This document shows positions 24,542 to 37,324 of a DNA stretch of 64,000 nucleotides, piece by piece. The position numbers and the translations under genes were made by a program. Position 1 is the stretch's first letter, and every line of letters starts with the position of its first letter. Below the pieces are notes generated by a model. It did no database searches, was not told where the DNA came from, and was given only the letters and a program-made list of their open reading frames with translations. Source of the stretch: Castor canadensis (lineage: Eukaryota; Chordata; Mammalia; Rodentia; Castoridae); assembly GCF_047511655.1 (NCBI RefSeq), contig NC_133394.1, positions 112,367,343-112,431,342 of the forward strand. Reading direction: 5' to 3'.

Positions 24542-24750
24542 GTTACTGGGGTTTGAACTCAGGGCTTGGTGCTTTCAAAGCAAGAATTCTACCACTTGAG
24601 CTACACCCTCAGCCAGTTTTGCTTTAGTTATTTTAAGGACAGGGTCTCTCATTTTTTGCCTAGAGCCTGAACCTCGGTCCTTCTATTTACACCCTGCTCT
24701 TAGCTGAGATGACAAGAACGTCATCAGGTCTGACCCGATTTTTTTTTTTT
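24539..24750 (-). mobile_element. composite ID/B1-like SINE, antisense
   Basis: 'ggtttgaactcagggcttgg' and 'attctaccacttgagctaca' give the reversed tRNA-like part. 'aaggacagggtctctcattt' follows from a 7SL-like part. The tRNA-like end adjoins the polypyrimidine tract. Confidence 0.7.
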
Positions 24751-25665
24751 AAACTATGGAACACACATCTGTGTTATGATGAATTGGTTTTGTTTCCATG
24801 TGATTTTCTACAACCGATTCATTATTGTTTAGAAGTGTAATTAACCATGATTAAACAGTTTAATAGGGTGTTTCATAGTTTAAGCAGAGACTAGCTATAG
24901 ACAGCCGGGAAAATATGATTTTATTATTTAGTTTATTTGAGGTCAGGTTATTTTCAAATACTTGAATACAATTAAATGTGAACATAAACTTGAAAACTCT
25001 AAAGAGAGAAAACTCCCTCTTGAAACAATGACATCAGAGGGCCTGGAATAGGAAAAAGCCCAAAGCTCTATTTCAACAAAGAAAATACTTGAACTGAATG
25101 ACTTATAGGTTTAAAGAACCGACCCCATGGCTTGCATCCTATATCTTTATAATCTCATTACAAGGAGAGCCCAGGAGCTATTTTCTCCTTACTGGAACTC
25201 TAATTGCATGCATGGTCTCTGCATAGTTGTAGAAGTATATTCATATACTTCCTCTTATTACCTGAATTGACTATCTATGTATTATTACAACTATGGGGTG
25301 AGGCTGTGTGTTCTTTCTTACACCCTCCCCCAGCCCAGTGCGTGTCACAGAACTGATCCCAAAGTAGGTCAGAATATATTCTTCTGACTCCATTTGTTCC
25401 CCCGAGGTTTCTGTTGCACTGTAATTCATGCATTGGGGCCAGATACTATTTTCCATAGGTTAGCTAAATAGTGTAAAACTGAACTTTTTGTAAATTTAGA
25501 CTTCTTATAAATTACCTTGGGCTGCTAGGCTTCTGTAACAACTTCCCAAGGGGTTATCACTTGCCTTCTGTAATCTGCTAAGATTCAAAGAATAAAGTCT
25601 CTTTGAGGTAGTTGAGTATGGCACTCTTTGTGAGGGACATTGAAGAAATGAGGCTGGACAAAAGC

Positions 25666-26022
25666 TTGGGTACAGTGGCTCATGATTATAATTATAGCTA
25701 TTCAGGAAGCAGAGATCGGGAGGATTGTGGTTCCAGGCCAGCCTGGGGAAAAGATTCTCAAGACCCCCATCTCAACTAATGGTTGGGCACAGTGGAGTAC
25801 ATCTGTCATCCCAGCAATAGCAGGAAGCACAAAATAGGATTATAGTCCAGGCCATCTGGGCAAAACTTGAAACCCTATTTCAAAAATGACTAAAGCAAAA
25901 AAGGGCTGGGGGCATGGCGCAGGTGGTACAGTGCCTGCCTGGAAAAGGGGAGGCCCTGAGTTCAAACCCCAGTACCTAAAAAAAAAAAAAAAGAAAGAAA
26001 GAAAGAAAAGAAAGCAAGACAA
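25666..26022 (+). mobile_element. composite SINE: two B1-like monomers plus ID-like tail
   Basis: A first 7SL-like unit ('attatagctattcaggaagc'), a second ('catctgtcatcccagcaata') and a tRNA-derived unit ('gggctgggggcatggcgcag') are joined head to tail. A poly-A/(GAAA)n tail follows. The octamer acaaaagc at 25,658-25,665 recurs at 26,023-26,030 as a probable target-site duplication. This trimeric structure is the best clue to the rodent lineage. Confidence 0.8.
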
Positions 26023-26099
26023 ACAAAAGCATTGTAATGGTGCCAAGCCAACATATCTGCTGGGTGTAGGAGGAATAGCTTCTAAGGTTCAGTAGCACA

Positions 26100-26315
26100 T
26101 AGCAGGATAACTATGGCTGACAACAATTAACTATGTATTTCAAAATAGCTAGTAGAGAGAATATTCCTAACACACATACACACAAAAAATATCCCAGGTG
26201 ATGGATATGCCAGTTACCCTGACCTGATCATTACACATTATATTGCAACATTGCACTGTACTCCATAAATATGTATAATTATTCTGTGTCAATTAAAAGA
26301 AAAAACATATATTTA
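26100..26315 (+). repeat. L1M 3' UTR fragment
   Basis: 'aggtgatggatatgccagtt', 'attgcaacattgcactgtac' and 'tctgtgtcaattaaaagaaa' follow an old L1 3' end. It is the sense counterpart of the fragment at 11,850-12,130. Confidence 0.6.
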
Positions 26316-27889
26316 AGAAACCATACCTATTGTGATTTGTTTTGGATATTAGGTTGAGGCCTATAGGCAGCCATAGACTTCAAAGGAGACATCTTTGATG
26401 CTATTTAACTTCCAATTTCAATCTATGGAAGGGGGGAAAGTAAGACTGATGCTTCTTTCATCACTGATCACTTTGGTAACATCAAAGGATTAAGGGAAGT
26501 GTTTTTTGCTGGGCTCTCACCTACTTCTTTTGTCCTTTCCTCTTCACTCTCCATAAAGCTTATCTTGGAAACCAGGCACCATTTGCCATGTCACAGTAAG
26601 GTGTGTGTAATGGTGCTTTGATAGGTTTGTGTTTATAACACAAATACATAGAGTTGTCATTGAGGCAGGAATTGCTTGCTATCAGGAGGAGCGTCCTGCA
26701 CAGGGATTACCAAGGCTGGCCTGAGTTCAGATTGTCTTCTTAGCATAATTTGTTTCTCCCCCTTAATATCTATAGTTTTGTTTATGAAATCTCCACTTTT
26801 TGTTGCTGCTGTTGTTCATTTTCTTTTCCAATCTGAACCTTTCCCTACATAAACTTATGTTTCATTCTGTAAAAAAATCTCTTTCCATTTCTGGAGGGTA
26901 GAGGTAAAAACAAAATGAAACGGAAAGCGCTTCAGATAACCCAGAAGGATTTTAAAACCCCTTTGTTATAACAATCCTTTTATGTTTGAAATATTTATTG
27001 GGCCTCTTCCTGGTCATGATCGGAAGGGAAACCTGAATTGGTGCCCTCTAAGCTGCTGGGGCGGACAGAAGAGCTCGTGTTTACAAGTCAAGATGGTGCT
27101 TGATCTTGGAACGACAGGAAATGATTTTGCAAATCCAGATAAACTATTTTATCCTAGAAAGCATACGTGCCAAACGCAATTCAAAGTAAACACATGAGAA
27201 TCCTTAGTTGTGCCCTGTGGTAGAGTGTTGGGAGAAGCTAACACTGCTTCAGATTAAGGTCAATTAGGTAAAATAGTGATCTCTAAATGACTTGTTTTGC
27301 CTGTGCATCCTCGCAGGCATAAGTGTTTAGGTTTCTATAATCGAGTAGTGCCCTGCAAAACTGTGGATTTTGTCCCAATGGATGAATGAATGAATGAGAT
27401 AATGCTCCCTGGTCCCAACACTTCTTCAGTTTGCATCCTCCTGCTAAGAGTTATGGATGGGATCACATCACATTTCATATACACTTTTGATACTAGCTTG
27501 GTACTAGTTATTTTCTGGAAAGAATAGAGCTGGTGGCTTAGTTCTATTCCTTCATCCTAAATTATTTTTAAGTAGTTTAAAGCTTATATAGAAGAATAAT
27601 GTGGGACAAGATTACTTTAAATTTTATAGAGATGAATACTGTAAGAAATTGCCAAAATATTTTTTTTTGAAAAAGGGTTAGGGAGAGGGAATTGCTCCTC
27701 CAGACTTTAAAAATTGTTAAAAATTTAATTATAAAACTGTATGATATTCAGATATAGATCAATAGCGCTCTACAGTATGGATCAGACCAAGTGTACATGC
27801 TAACTTTATATTGCTAAACTTGGCATTTTTATTGAAAATATTCTTTAGTAAATTTGTTAGCACTTTTCACCTAGGTCAGCTTGCAGCTA

Positions 27890-28085
27890 GCATTTCGTGA
27901 ATGTTCATCATATACCAGACACTAGTCTAAGAGCTTTTCATGTGTTAATCCTCTTAATAATCCTGTGAGATAGGTGCTTTATCATTTCCATCTGTAGTTG
28001 GAAACACTGGAACACAAGAACATTTAGTAACTGGTCCAAAGTCAAACAGGTGATAAGTGGTAGAGCCAGGATTTGATTCCAGCCA
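27890..28085 (-). repeat. MIR SINE, antisense
   Basis: 'taatcctcttaataatcctg', 'tgagataggtgctttatcat' and 'taagtggtagagccaggatt' are antisense MIR landmarks in the expected order. Confidence 0.75.
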
Positions 28086-28500
28086 ATAAAACAGATCATT
28101 ACCTGTTTATAGGATACATAAACTAAACTTCCAGGTGGGTCAAAAGTCTACATGTATAAAACAATGCCTTTATAACAGCATTACACTGTTAGAAGACAAT
28201 CCAGAGGAACATTTAAATAATTTGAAATTAAAGAAACTTTCTTAACAAGACAGAAATCCCAGGAGACATGAAGGAAAAACATTGATCTGACACCATAAAG
28301 ATGTCTGCTGACATGACACCACCACAATAAAACCAACAGTCTAATGATCAACCAAGAGGAAATATATTTGCAACTTATTTGATAGAAAGGTTTAATATTT
28401 AATGGATGAAGAACTTTTATAAAATAGTCTGATTGAAAAATGGGTACTAGACTTGAACTTGTAGTTCACAGGGGAGAAAATGAAAACAATTCAAGAAATA
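28086..28500 (+). repeat. L1 ORF2 3' portion, decayed
   Basis: 'gacagaaatcccaggagaca', 'aggaaatatatttgcaactt' and 'ctgattgaaaaatgggtact' align with the end of L1 ORF2. The frame is broken by stops throughout. It probably continues after about 600 bases of other sequence in the fragment at 29,105. Confidence 0.65.
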
Positions 28501-29104
28501 TAATGGTAGTATAATATAATATAATTATAAAGAAATATAATGGTAGTAATATGTTGGTGCTGATAGACTTTTAGAGAAACTCCAACTTTTCTGTTTAGTT
28601 TCACCTTGGGGAGGGAACTAAGGTTTCCTCTAAGTTTTTCCCCTCCCATTTTCCATTCAGAGGCTCTTATCAATGCCCAGAACTGTTAGGTGGAACTTGT
28701 CATTGGAGGGAGCTGTTGAAAATGCATGCTTGGTAATTGCCTGGCAAGGATTTCCTGTTGCTCTCTTTCCTGGTTTTCTTGTAGAAGGAATTCCTCCCTC
28801 CCAGTTGGTGGTCTTTCTTTTCTCTGTTTTTTTCTCTGTTTACAGGTAGAGTAGAACATCAGCCTCCAATTTCCATCTCTTCCTTCTTTTAGCCACTGCT
28901 GTATCTAGTTTTGTGGAAAGGAAAACCATGCATTGAAGTCTTTCTGTTCTACATTTTGGCATCTTTGAATCTCTGATTGTGTGTTTGGGTAAGTGTAGAC
29001 TGGGAATGGGTAGGATGACAGGAAAAGAGACATCAGAATTACTAGTGAGAACACATGGAAAACACAGATTGATATTTTGAGATATTATTATGCTGCCACA
29101 GGTC

Positions 29105-29620
29105 AATGTTTGTTTAAATTGTCTAGTGCTCAGGAAATGCAAATAATTATGAAATGATCCCTGTCATTAGATTAGTCTAGGTTTAAAAATATTAGTGACA
29201 TCCACTGTAGTCAAGGTAAAAGGGAGGTACTCATATATATTGTTGTTGGAAATGAATGCTGAAACTTTTAAAGAAATTGATAAAAAAAAGTCTGTACCTA
29301 TTAAAACTTATATTGACATGGTCTTTGGCCTAATAGTACATATCTAAGAACTTAGTCCAAAGACACAAAAGCACCAGATTCATAGATTTAATTATAAATA
29401 TATTCATTGTATAACTATTTGCCACAGGGCTATAGAAAATGCAAATATCTATCAAGAAATATTTGAATAAATTATAGCATATCCACATATAGAGAATATC
29501 ATATAGCTATTAAAAAGAACAACTTAACTATGATGGTCTTTTTTATTTTGTAAAACATACTACTAAGATCTCAAGTGTAAAAAGCATATCATAAAGCTAA
29601 CCTAATAAACTTTAGTGATT
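29105..29620 (+). repeat. L1M 3' portion, decayed
   Basis: 'gtgctcaggaaatgcaaata', 'atattgttgttggaaatgaa' and 'gctattaaaaagaacaactt' follow the end of an old L1 in sense. Confidence 0.65.
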
Positions 29621-30170
29621 ATAGAAGCTAGTAGAATACAAACTGAGGCCAGTGGACACTAATAAAACCTGTAGGAGTGAGAAGGGATTATTGTTAGCCT
29701 TAGTGATTTAAGTGGTTGCCCATGAGCACCATCCAAGCACAGAAAAAAGGGTTATTTTTAGATTGAAAGAAACAAACAAAAACAGGACAGGAACAGATGT
29801 AGGTAGCTTACCTAAGAGTAAACTGATGGATTTTCTTTTTTTCTGTAACAAAAAAAACTTGTTGGAGTAACAAGGTTGAAGGAAGTAAGGCAGGCTCGGA
29901 GAAGGGCAAGGTGGGAAACCGTGGGATTTCTAGGTCCATTTAAGTTTCATGAGTATGAACTTATAGTGGGACCATTGTCTAGTCTTTACACTGGAATGAG
30001 CACTAGAAACCACATTAAAAAATGGTAAAATTTCCTGATAAGGTAGAAGTTAGGATTTTTACCTTTGGAGGAGAAAAATTTCTAAGTGCAAAATTAGGAA
30101 AAGAATCTCAAGAAATATAAGGTGTTAGCTGCTTTTTCACATTAGTAAAGTTATTTTTTAGATGTAGCAT

Positions 30171-30770
30171 TTTTTGACAGCTTTATGGGAATATAATTCA
30201 TGATCACAGTGTTCAGCCATCTGACAAATACAACTCAGTGACTTTTAGTCTATTTGCAGATATGTGTGACTGTCACCACAATCAATTTTAGAAGTTTCAT
30301 TTCTGCAGAAAGAAACCCTGTACCCTTTTGTCATTACCTCAGTACCCTATCTCCTCCCCACCCTAACCCAGCCCTAGACAAGCATTAGTCAATTTATTTT
30401 CTCTCTATATAGATTTTTTTATGAACATTTCAAACAAATGAAATCATACAATCCTATATAACTGACTTCTTTCCCTTAGCATGTTTTCAAGTTTCCTATA
30501 GCATGAACCAGTGTTTCATTCTTTACTCTTACCATTATATGACTAGACTGCATTTTCGTTCCCTATTCACCAATGGATGGACACTCGAGACATTTCTACT
30601 CTTCAGCTATGATGAATAATGCTGCCATTAATCGTCTTATAATGCTTTTCGTGTGGACATATGTTTTCATTTCCCTCAGGTACGTACCTGAGAATGGAAT
30701 TTTTGCATCACATGGTAACTTTACACTTAGCCTTTTGCGGAAACACCAGATTTTTTCTGAAAAAAAAGGC
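30171..30770 (-). repeat. L1M 3' UTR, antisense, well preserved
   Basis: Antisense L1M 3' UTR landmarks run nearly uninterrupted: 'agctttatgggaatataatt', 'gtgactgtcaccacaatcaa', 'accaatggatggacactcga', 'gctatgatgaataatgctgc' and 'cgtgtggacatatgttttca'. The 85-codon open frame at 30,573-30,830 lies largely inside it and is not a gene. Confidence 0.85.
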
Positions 30771-31334
30771 TACAGTCCTAGAATTTTAGAACCAGATAGT
30801 ATAGAAGTTGTAGGACATAGAAATTATTAGAGATGTTTAATGCAAGGCTGTTAAGTGACTTTAAGAAAGCTAGTTAGTAGGAGATAAGAACCTAGATTTT
30901 GATCTTTTCATTTAATATTATGACATTTATCTTTTGTTTATTCTTTAACTTTTTGTTTTTTCATGTCTTTATATGTACACTTACATATATACATAGGTGT
31001 CCATTAATGTGATTATAAACATGCTGTTTTTATATATAAATTTTCAGGTTTTTCCTTTCCCTTTTGTGCTTATTTTCTTTCTGCTTTCTGCACTAACTTC
31101 ACCCCTTCACAGGTGACTAACAACATAATTAATATTCACTCAGATTTTCTCTATGGTAATATAATTCCACACACATGAAATTCTCTTGAAGTCAATCAGT
31201 ATATCTTAATTTACTCATTTTGAATGTCTGGACAATATTCAGTGATTTTACATTTTATTGAGTCTGTTGAGGAGCATTTGCTCATTGTTTCTGGTTTTTA
31301 ATTTAATGGGTTAGTGGACAACACTACCATGATA

Positions 31335-31512
31335 GCCTTGCTGCTCAGGTGTGGCACATGAACTGGCAGCATTGACATCACCTGGGAGCTTTTAGATAAC
31401 GGACTCTCATGTTCCATCCCAACCTACTTAATTAGAATCTGCATTTTAACAAGATCTCCAGGAGATCCATACTGAGAGAGTGAACACTGACCTAGTACAC
31501 ATGACATTTCAT
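31335..31512. mobile_element. MER5-like DNA transposon remnant (hAT-Charlie)
   Basis: 'attgacatcacctgggagct' and 'tagaatctgcattttaacaa' followed by 'gatctccaggagatcc' are MER5A-type landmarks. It is a non-autonomous element with no transposase. Confidence 0.7.
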
Positions 31513-31979
31513 GTTAGTGCTATCATTTCTAATGTTAGATCCCAAGGAGGGAAGGCAAATATACTTTGAATTCTAGCAGATGCTTAGCAGATCGCTTTCC
31601 CTAAAGACTCAGCACTTTGGATTTCTACCAGGAGTATATGAGGAGATGCTTTTCTTCATATTCCCTCTAGCATGGTTTTGATATTGAGATCTTCCATATT
31701 ATTATTATAGTTATATTATTTATTACAGTTATGTATATTATTATAGTTATATTATCCCTATTTCAAGTTTTAGATTGAAAGAACACAAAAGAAAAAATAA
31801 AGAGAACAAGGATGTAATTACTCTGATGGAAGATATTTCTTCTGTTCTCCAAACTTCCCTGCACTGACCTGAGGAAGTGAGTACCCAAGATGGTGATCAC
31901 CTCATCAGCTGGATACTGCGTGTGCCTTGTTCACACTTACTATAAACAGTTCCAGGTAAATGTTTGTGGTATAGAGGGA

Positions 31980-32535
31980 GAACAATACACTAAAGGTTTA
32001 CAAAAAGCCTGCTCAGTCTTAGTAATAAGCAGGAAATTGTAAATTAAAATAAAATACCTTATTTTATTTACAAGATCAGCAGATTTAAAAATATTAACAA
32101 TATTAAATATGAGTAAAAGTGTAGAAAACAGACAAATTTGTAAATTGCTGATAGAAATATAAATTGATAGTGTGCTTTTAGGTGATAATGTGGCAGCTTC
32201 TATAATGTATTTTAGTATACATACTCAATAGCACTCAGCAAGGTAGAACTCTATCGTATAGAAATAGCCACTTGTGAGAAAAAAGACATATTAAAGAATA
32301 TCCATTGAAAACCATTTCAATATCCATCAATAGAGACAGGAATTAATATATTTTAGTATATGATAATGTCTATGCCTTATATACAAAGCTCAACAGCTAT
32401 ATTGCTAAGCAAAAAAAATCTTAGAAAGCTGTATTTTATATAACCTGCTTTTCAAAGCAGCAGTCACAAAAGCTGTGTGTGTGTGTTTTGTGTGTGTGTT
32501 TGTGTGTATATATGTAATTGAAAAGCACACATCAA
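31980..32535 (+). repeat. L1M-like fragment with imperfect (GT)n tail
   Basis: The motif order ('agtaataagcaggaaattgt', 'atttgtaaattgctgataga', 'tttcaatatccatcaataga') resembles an L1 3' region. An imperfect GT run lies at about 32,473-32,510. Confidence 0.5.
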
Positions 32536-32639
32536 ACCACTAGCAGTGACTACCTTTTGGATTGGGCAGGGAGTTGGGGGAAAACTGGTAGATAAAATCT
32601 ATACTTTTCCCAAGTGATAACATAATAATTGTTCACACT

Positions 32640-33045
32640 GATGGAGCACTTACTGTATGACTATACCAAAGCTTTACATGAACTATCTTGCTTCATCTTG
32701 ACAATCATCTTAGGAGGTAAATATTTTACATGAAAGTTTTTTATACTGGGATTTGAACTCAAGGCCTATACCTTGAGTCACTCCACCAGCCCTTTTTTGG
32801 GAAGGGTTTTTTTGAGATAAGGTCTTGCAAACTCTTTGCCCCATCTGGCTTGGAACCTTAGTCCTCCTGATCTCTGCCTCCCAAGTAGCTAGGGTTACAG
32901 GTATGAGCCACTGGTGCACGTGAGTTTTGAAATTAACTAATAGGAAAAGTAATTCATTTGAGATGATATAGTCATAAAATTGTGCCATAGTCTGAATCAA
33001 ACTAGTCTGGCTCTAGAGACTACATTCAGAGCCTCAATTCTATCT
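32640..33045 (-). repeat. MIR SINE, antisense, split by a younger SINE
   Basis: 'catgaactatcttgcttcat' with 'atcatcttaggaggtaaata' leads into the composite SINE at 32,738-32,921. The antisense MIR core then resumes with 'aactagtctggctctagaga'. Confidence 0.65.
32738..32921 (-). mobile_element. composite ID/B1-like SINE, antisense
   Basis: 'tactgggatttgaactcaag' (tRNA-like part), then 'tttgagataaggtcttgcaa' and 'cctgatctctgcctcccaag' (7SL-like part). It has the same composite order as the element at 25,666 in the opposite orientation. Confidence 0.8.
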
Positions 33046-33089
33046 GTCCACGAATCCATCCATCCATCTACTTATCATCTAAGTGTCAT

Positions 33090-33090
<1 letters not shown>

Positions 33091-33135
<45 letters not shown>
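33091..33135. repeat. (TATC)n tetranucleotide microsatellite
   Basis: About eleven perfect TATC units, preceded by degenerate catc/tatc units from about 33,050. Confidence 0.95.
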
Positions 33136-33140
33136 GCTCC

Positions 33141-36100
33141 ACACTAAGATTCTTAGGTTTCCATGTAAGAAAATTAACCACTTTTCCATTTTTATTATTT
33201 TCATTTTTATTATTGAGTTATGATATATACCTGAAAATACACCAAGTTTTTTAGAAAGTAACAAGCACAAAAGGCTGGCAATCTAATTGGTTGTGATTCT
33301 TTGCCAATGTGAGGGAGGTTGCCTCATTCTAGGACACTTGGGGAGGTAACAGAGAGATTGTAGATCTCCAAATGGAGTAGAAGATATAACCAAATAGAAT
33401 CCATACCTCCAGCTACCACTGAACCACAGAATCAAAGTATTTCATAATAATCCTTTACATTATTTTGGAAATGACGAAACAGGATCCAAGTATGTTTGTG
33501 GCAGATTGGTGTTAAAACTAGGCCTTCTGATTTTCAGGTCAGCACTATTTCCAGTAAATCATCATTTAGGATTGTGTCATTCATTTATGACACACATTTG
33601 CTTCCTATGGGATGTAACAGGACAGATGGACAAACAATGTTGACCTACTCCTGTCTCTGGACACCCCTAAATTTCTGTATCTTTATCTAGAAAGTAAACA
33701 GGTGCTAAACATCCAATGTTGAGGAAATGTTTTACCCGTTGGTCTTAAAGATTTGTTTAACAAGAATCTTTGTTTTAACAAGAATCTGAAAGAGAAATTG
33801 TGGAAATCCAATTTATTTAACAATAGTTAGATTGACTATGCAAGTTAGCTCATTGGTTTTTATAACTCTTCTATTTGAAAGGTCTCCATTCTTGTTAAAT
33901 AAGAAAACTAGCTTGGCTGTTTAGTCAGGTGATGGTGTTGTGAGATAGTGACTGGACATGAGGCGAGTCATCTGCAGACAGAAGACACGGGTGGCCTGAT
34001 GGCTGCAGCAATGGGTTCAGAGATGGGCAACATTGTCACTGTCAGCTAAACTCATGTGCAGGTGACTGGCACTGCACAGAAAAAAAAAAAAGGTCAAGAG
34101 TCAGGAAACATGTGGACCCTGAGGTGGGCAGAGAAAGTACTGAGTGTAATCCACTTTTCCTGATTTTATTTAAGCCAAACGGAAGGCAAAGGGCTGCATC
34201 AACGAACTTACCCTGAACTGGTGCATCAGCAGAATCTCCTGAGCCTCACCCACTTATGGTCAGATCCCAAACACAGAGTTCATGGTCACCAGTTACCTTG
34301 CTCAGAGCTCTTCAGGCAAAGAAGAAAGGTCACGTCAACATCTAGAACTTTTGTATCTTGCTCAAGGCTGGCAGCTGCCACAGAATGCCCTCAGCCACCA
34401 ACCTGATAGCAACATACAGCCCACTTCTTACACCTTCTGATCAGTTCCAAGAGCCCTGTGGTTGTTTCGGTTTAGAAATTCAAGATTCTGACCCAAAATC
34501 AAAATATTCATCCTTCTATTGCTTCAGAGAAAAAGTGATTTCCCATGAGGCAATGACTGATAGGATTAAATAAAAATAATCTGTGTATAATGGCCACTTT
34601 TCGTGTTCAATAGTTAATTGCTATGGGCCTTTTGTCACTAGTCTGCTGCACTTTGACTTGCGAGGATCTGTTGGTAAAACAGAGGATCTAAAAAGCAAAA
34701 AAATATAAATATTACTTAAACTACTTAAAAAACTTGTAAATATAATCTATTTGAAAACTTTAGCAGCACAGAAAATAATTTTAAAAAATCAAAGAAAACT
34801 TCTAATCTCACAGGTCTTACCATTGTGAACAATTTCTTCTATGCCTCTTCGAATTGGTGTGTGTGTAAAGTACATGTATGGAGACTGGGTGTTCTTTTTG
34901 TGTTAAGAAAATGGGATGATAGAAGACAGAACTGCTTGGTGGCTTGATTTTTCCCATTAGCAATACATTTAAGTAGGTATTAAGACTGTTCATTTTAGAT
35001 CTTTTGATCATCTAATTTTGCAATAAACATCCTTGCTAAGGACAGCGTTGTCGGCATGTGCATGCACATTTTCAAGTCATTATATTTTGTTGCTGGTTAC
35101 TCAACTCTAGTAAAAGTTTTGAAAATTGTAAAGGGAACCCAAAGGCAAAAATATACCTAAGTTTATTCTCTTTAGGCTCTATTCTCGATAGCAGTTGATA
35201 ATTGAAAGTGAACTGTGTGCAGGAAGGAAGGAAGGAAATATGTTTAGGAAATACAAAGTTTTTTTTTCAGTGCTTAGGGAGTTGTGAGGTGGTAATTTTC
35301 ACCCTGATAAACTATTTTAGAGAAAGTGCTGTAATGTTATTTGTCAACTTCAATTAGTTTTTTCTTTTTCAAATTTCACCAACTTTGAAGTTGTTCTTGT
35401 CATCCCATCTTGCTTTCAGAAGAACGCCTCTGATACTTGTTGCTTGTCTTGTGAATCTTGTATCTAGCTTTGCATACTTACTTTTTAAAGTTCTTATTCT
35501 GATTTCCCAACCTTAGGAACTTCTTCAGGGCAAGTTTTATTACTCTTTGTGTGCTTCATGGCACCTCTGCAGCAATACTCAATGAATTCATTTCTCTAAA
35601 CTCTAAAGCCCTACTTTATTTTTTAATTGACACCAACAGACCAGTAAGAGGTATTTCTTTTCAGTCTTTCCAAAGACAGACCAATACTTGGCATCCCACA
35701 TGAATTTCCCAAGCTGTTTCCAGGTTCTTGGTAGACTAGAATATGAAATTTCAGTAGGCAATGACCATGAACTTTTGTTTTGTTTCCTTTCACAAGTCAG
35801 GTGGCGTTAGCTGGCACATAAGTAGAAACAGATGTCGAGAAGGGCAAAGAGGTGTGTGGTGCCAGTGTTTCGGTTCTGGGAAAAGGAAACACTTCACAGA
35901 GAATAGGTGCCACCTGTAGGGAGTTGCAGTTTGCCAAGTAAAACCAGTTTGGCTAAAGATAGCTAAAACTAATTCCCCAGGGAATTAGTAATGTTTGTTT
36001 ATACATGGCATAGAATGGGTGTGTGTGTGTGTGTACGTGTCTGGCTATGTGTGTGCCTTATGCATGTTCAATACCAATGAAGCCTTTTGACCTACTTACA

Positions 36101-37084
36101 AATCCAATTGCTGAAAGAATAATTTTTATTTAATATCTGACCTGTTGAGAAGACTAGAACTATTGAATGAGATTTTAGCAGGCATAGAAGAAAGCAAGTT
36201 AAATTTCCTTATTTGTAAGTATCCCACTGAGATTTGCTAAGCCCTCCAGAAAGGACTGGGGGCTTTGAAGACCTACATAATTCTACACAAGATCCAATAT
36301 TACTGATGTCTTCCTCAGAGCAGACCTTGGTTACAGTTGAAAGGTTAGTTATACCAAGTCCCTTAGGTGGAATTTAATGCAAGTCGTGTCTCTGAGGGCA
36401 AGTTGCTAACGTTCTTATGTCTTAAGAGTCCTCACATTTACAATGAGTATAATAATTGTACACATTTTATAGCGCTATTGAGAAGAATGTTCTAAAAAAG
36501 TTGTAATACATAGCATATGGCAAGTTAGCTATTATTGCTGCTAAACGGTTACTGTGACTACTTTCACTCTTTCCTTCAATGTGTTTCCCTAACTTCTCTC
36601 CTTTACTGCATAAGGATCAATAATAAAACTTAATCGTGAAATTCCACGGAAATTTATGAACTATTTCCTTGATATGGAGAGCCATAATTTTCCTTAATGT
36701 TGGAATTTAAGTCATGAGGTTTTGTGCCATGAGAATAGGACTGCATTAGGAGTTCTATGACTTGGTTTTAGTTAGAGCCCTCTTACCAGCTCAGTGACCT
36801 TGGAAAAGTTTCCTCATTTTTCTGAGTCTCCCCTTCCTTATCAGTTAAATGAGGGTTTGTGGATGAGTAAAATCGTTTCTCAGATCCTTTCTGGGGAAAT
36901 CTGAGACTACTTGGATTATGTTAAAGACTAAGGTGCACAAAAAAACACTGTGACGTTTTCTACTACAAAGCAAAATCAATTGCTAATTTGTGTTAAAGAA
37001 GTTAAAAAATGATTCTGCAAGTGAAACAGCTTAGATCTGAGTTGACATAAAATTTTTCTAAAATGACTAAATAGAACTAAAGAT
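33141..37084. other. intergenic block without a recognisable gene
   Basis: A MIR antisense fragment sits near 33,415-33,550 and sense MIR fragments near 36,375-36,545 and 36,740-36,910. A run of A lies at 34,080-34,092, (GGAA)n at about 35,222-35,237 and a short GT run at about 36,018-36,033. The remainder (34.1-36.3 kb) is repeat-poor and AT-rich with no exon signature. Confidence 0.6.
36375..36910 (+). repeat. two MIR-like fragments
   Basis: The first has 'gagggcaagttgctaacgtt' and a 'gcaagttagctattattgct' tail. The second, from about 36,740, has 'ctcagtgaccttggaaaagt' and 'ttatcagttaaatgagggtt'. About 195 bases of other sequence separate them. Confidence 0.55.
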
Positions 37085-37210
37085 AAGGACAGCGAAGTAT
37101 AAAATCCTCAAAGGCAGGGATGATGTGTGAATATATATCCCTGTATCTTCAGAGGCTAGCAGAGAACCTGGCACATAGTAGGGACCCAAGTTTTGCTAAA
37201 ATAAATCACA
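37085..37210 (+). repeat. L2-like 3' fragment
   Basis: 'cctggcacatagtagggacc' preceded by 'ctgtatcttcagaggctagc' is the sense L2 3' end. Confidence 0.65.
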
Positions 37211-37324
37211 CAGAATTTACAGTCAATGGAGCATGTGAGCTACATGTATTCTAGTTGGATTGAACCCAGGGTTTTAACTGTGAGAAAGGTTGAAATTTCT
37301 GAAATCTGAAGCACTATCTTAAAA

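Larger units (their letters stand above)
24751..31334. other. intergenic block dominated by old repeats
   Basis: Listed repeats (composite SINE, L1M copies, MIR) occupy much of this block. Repeat-poor stretches at about 24.8-25.6, 26.3-27.9 and 28.5-29.1 kb show no exon-like features. A direct duplication of 'agaaatataatggtagta' lies near 28,494 and 28,531. I recognise no gene. Confidence 0.6.

Noticed and set aside
30573-30830. 85-codon open frame suggesting a small membrane protein
   Set aside because: Most of it lies inside an antisense L1M 3' UTR.
33091-33135. possible CRISPR-like periodic array
   Set aside because: Four-base periodicity without spacers; it is a TATC microsatellite in a mammalian genome.
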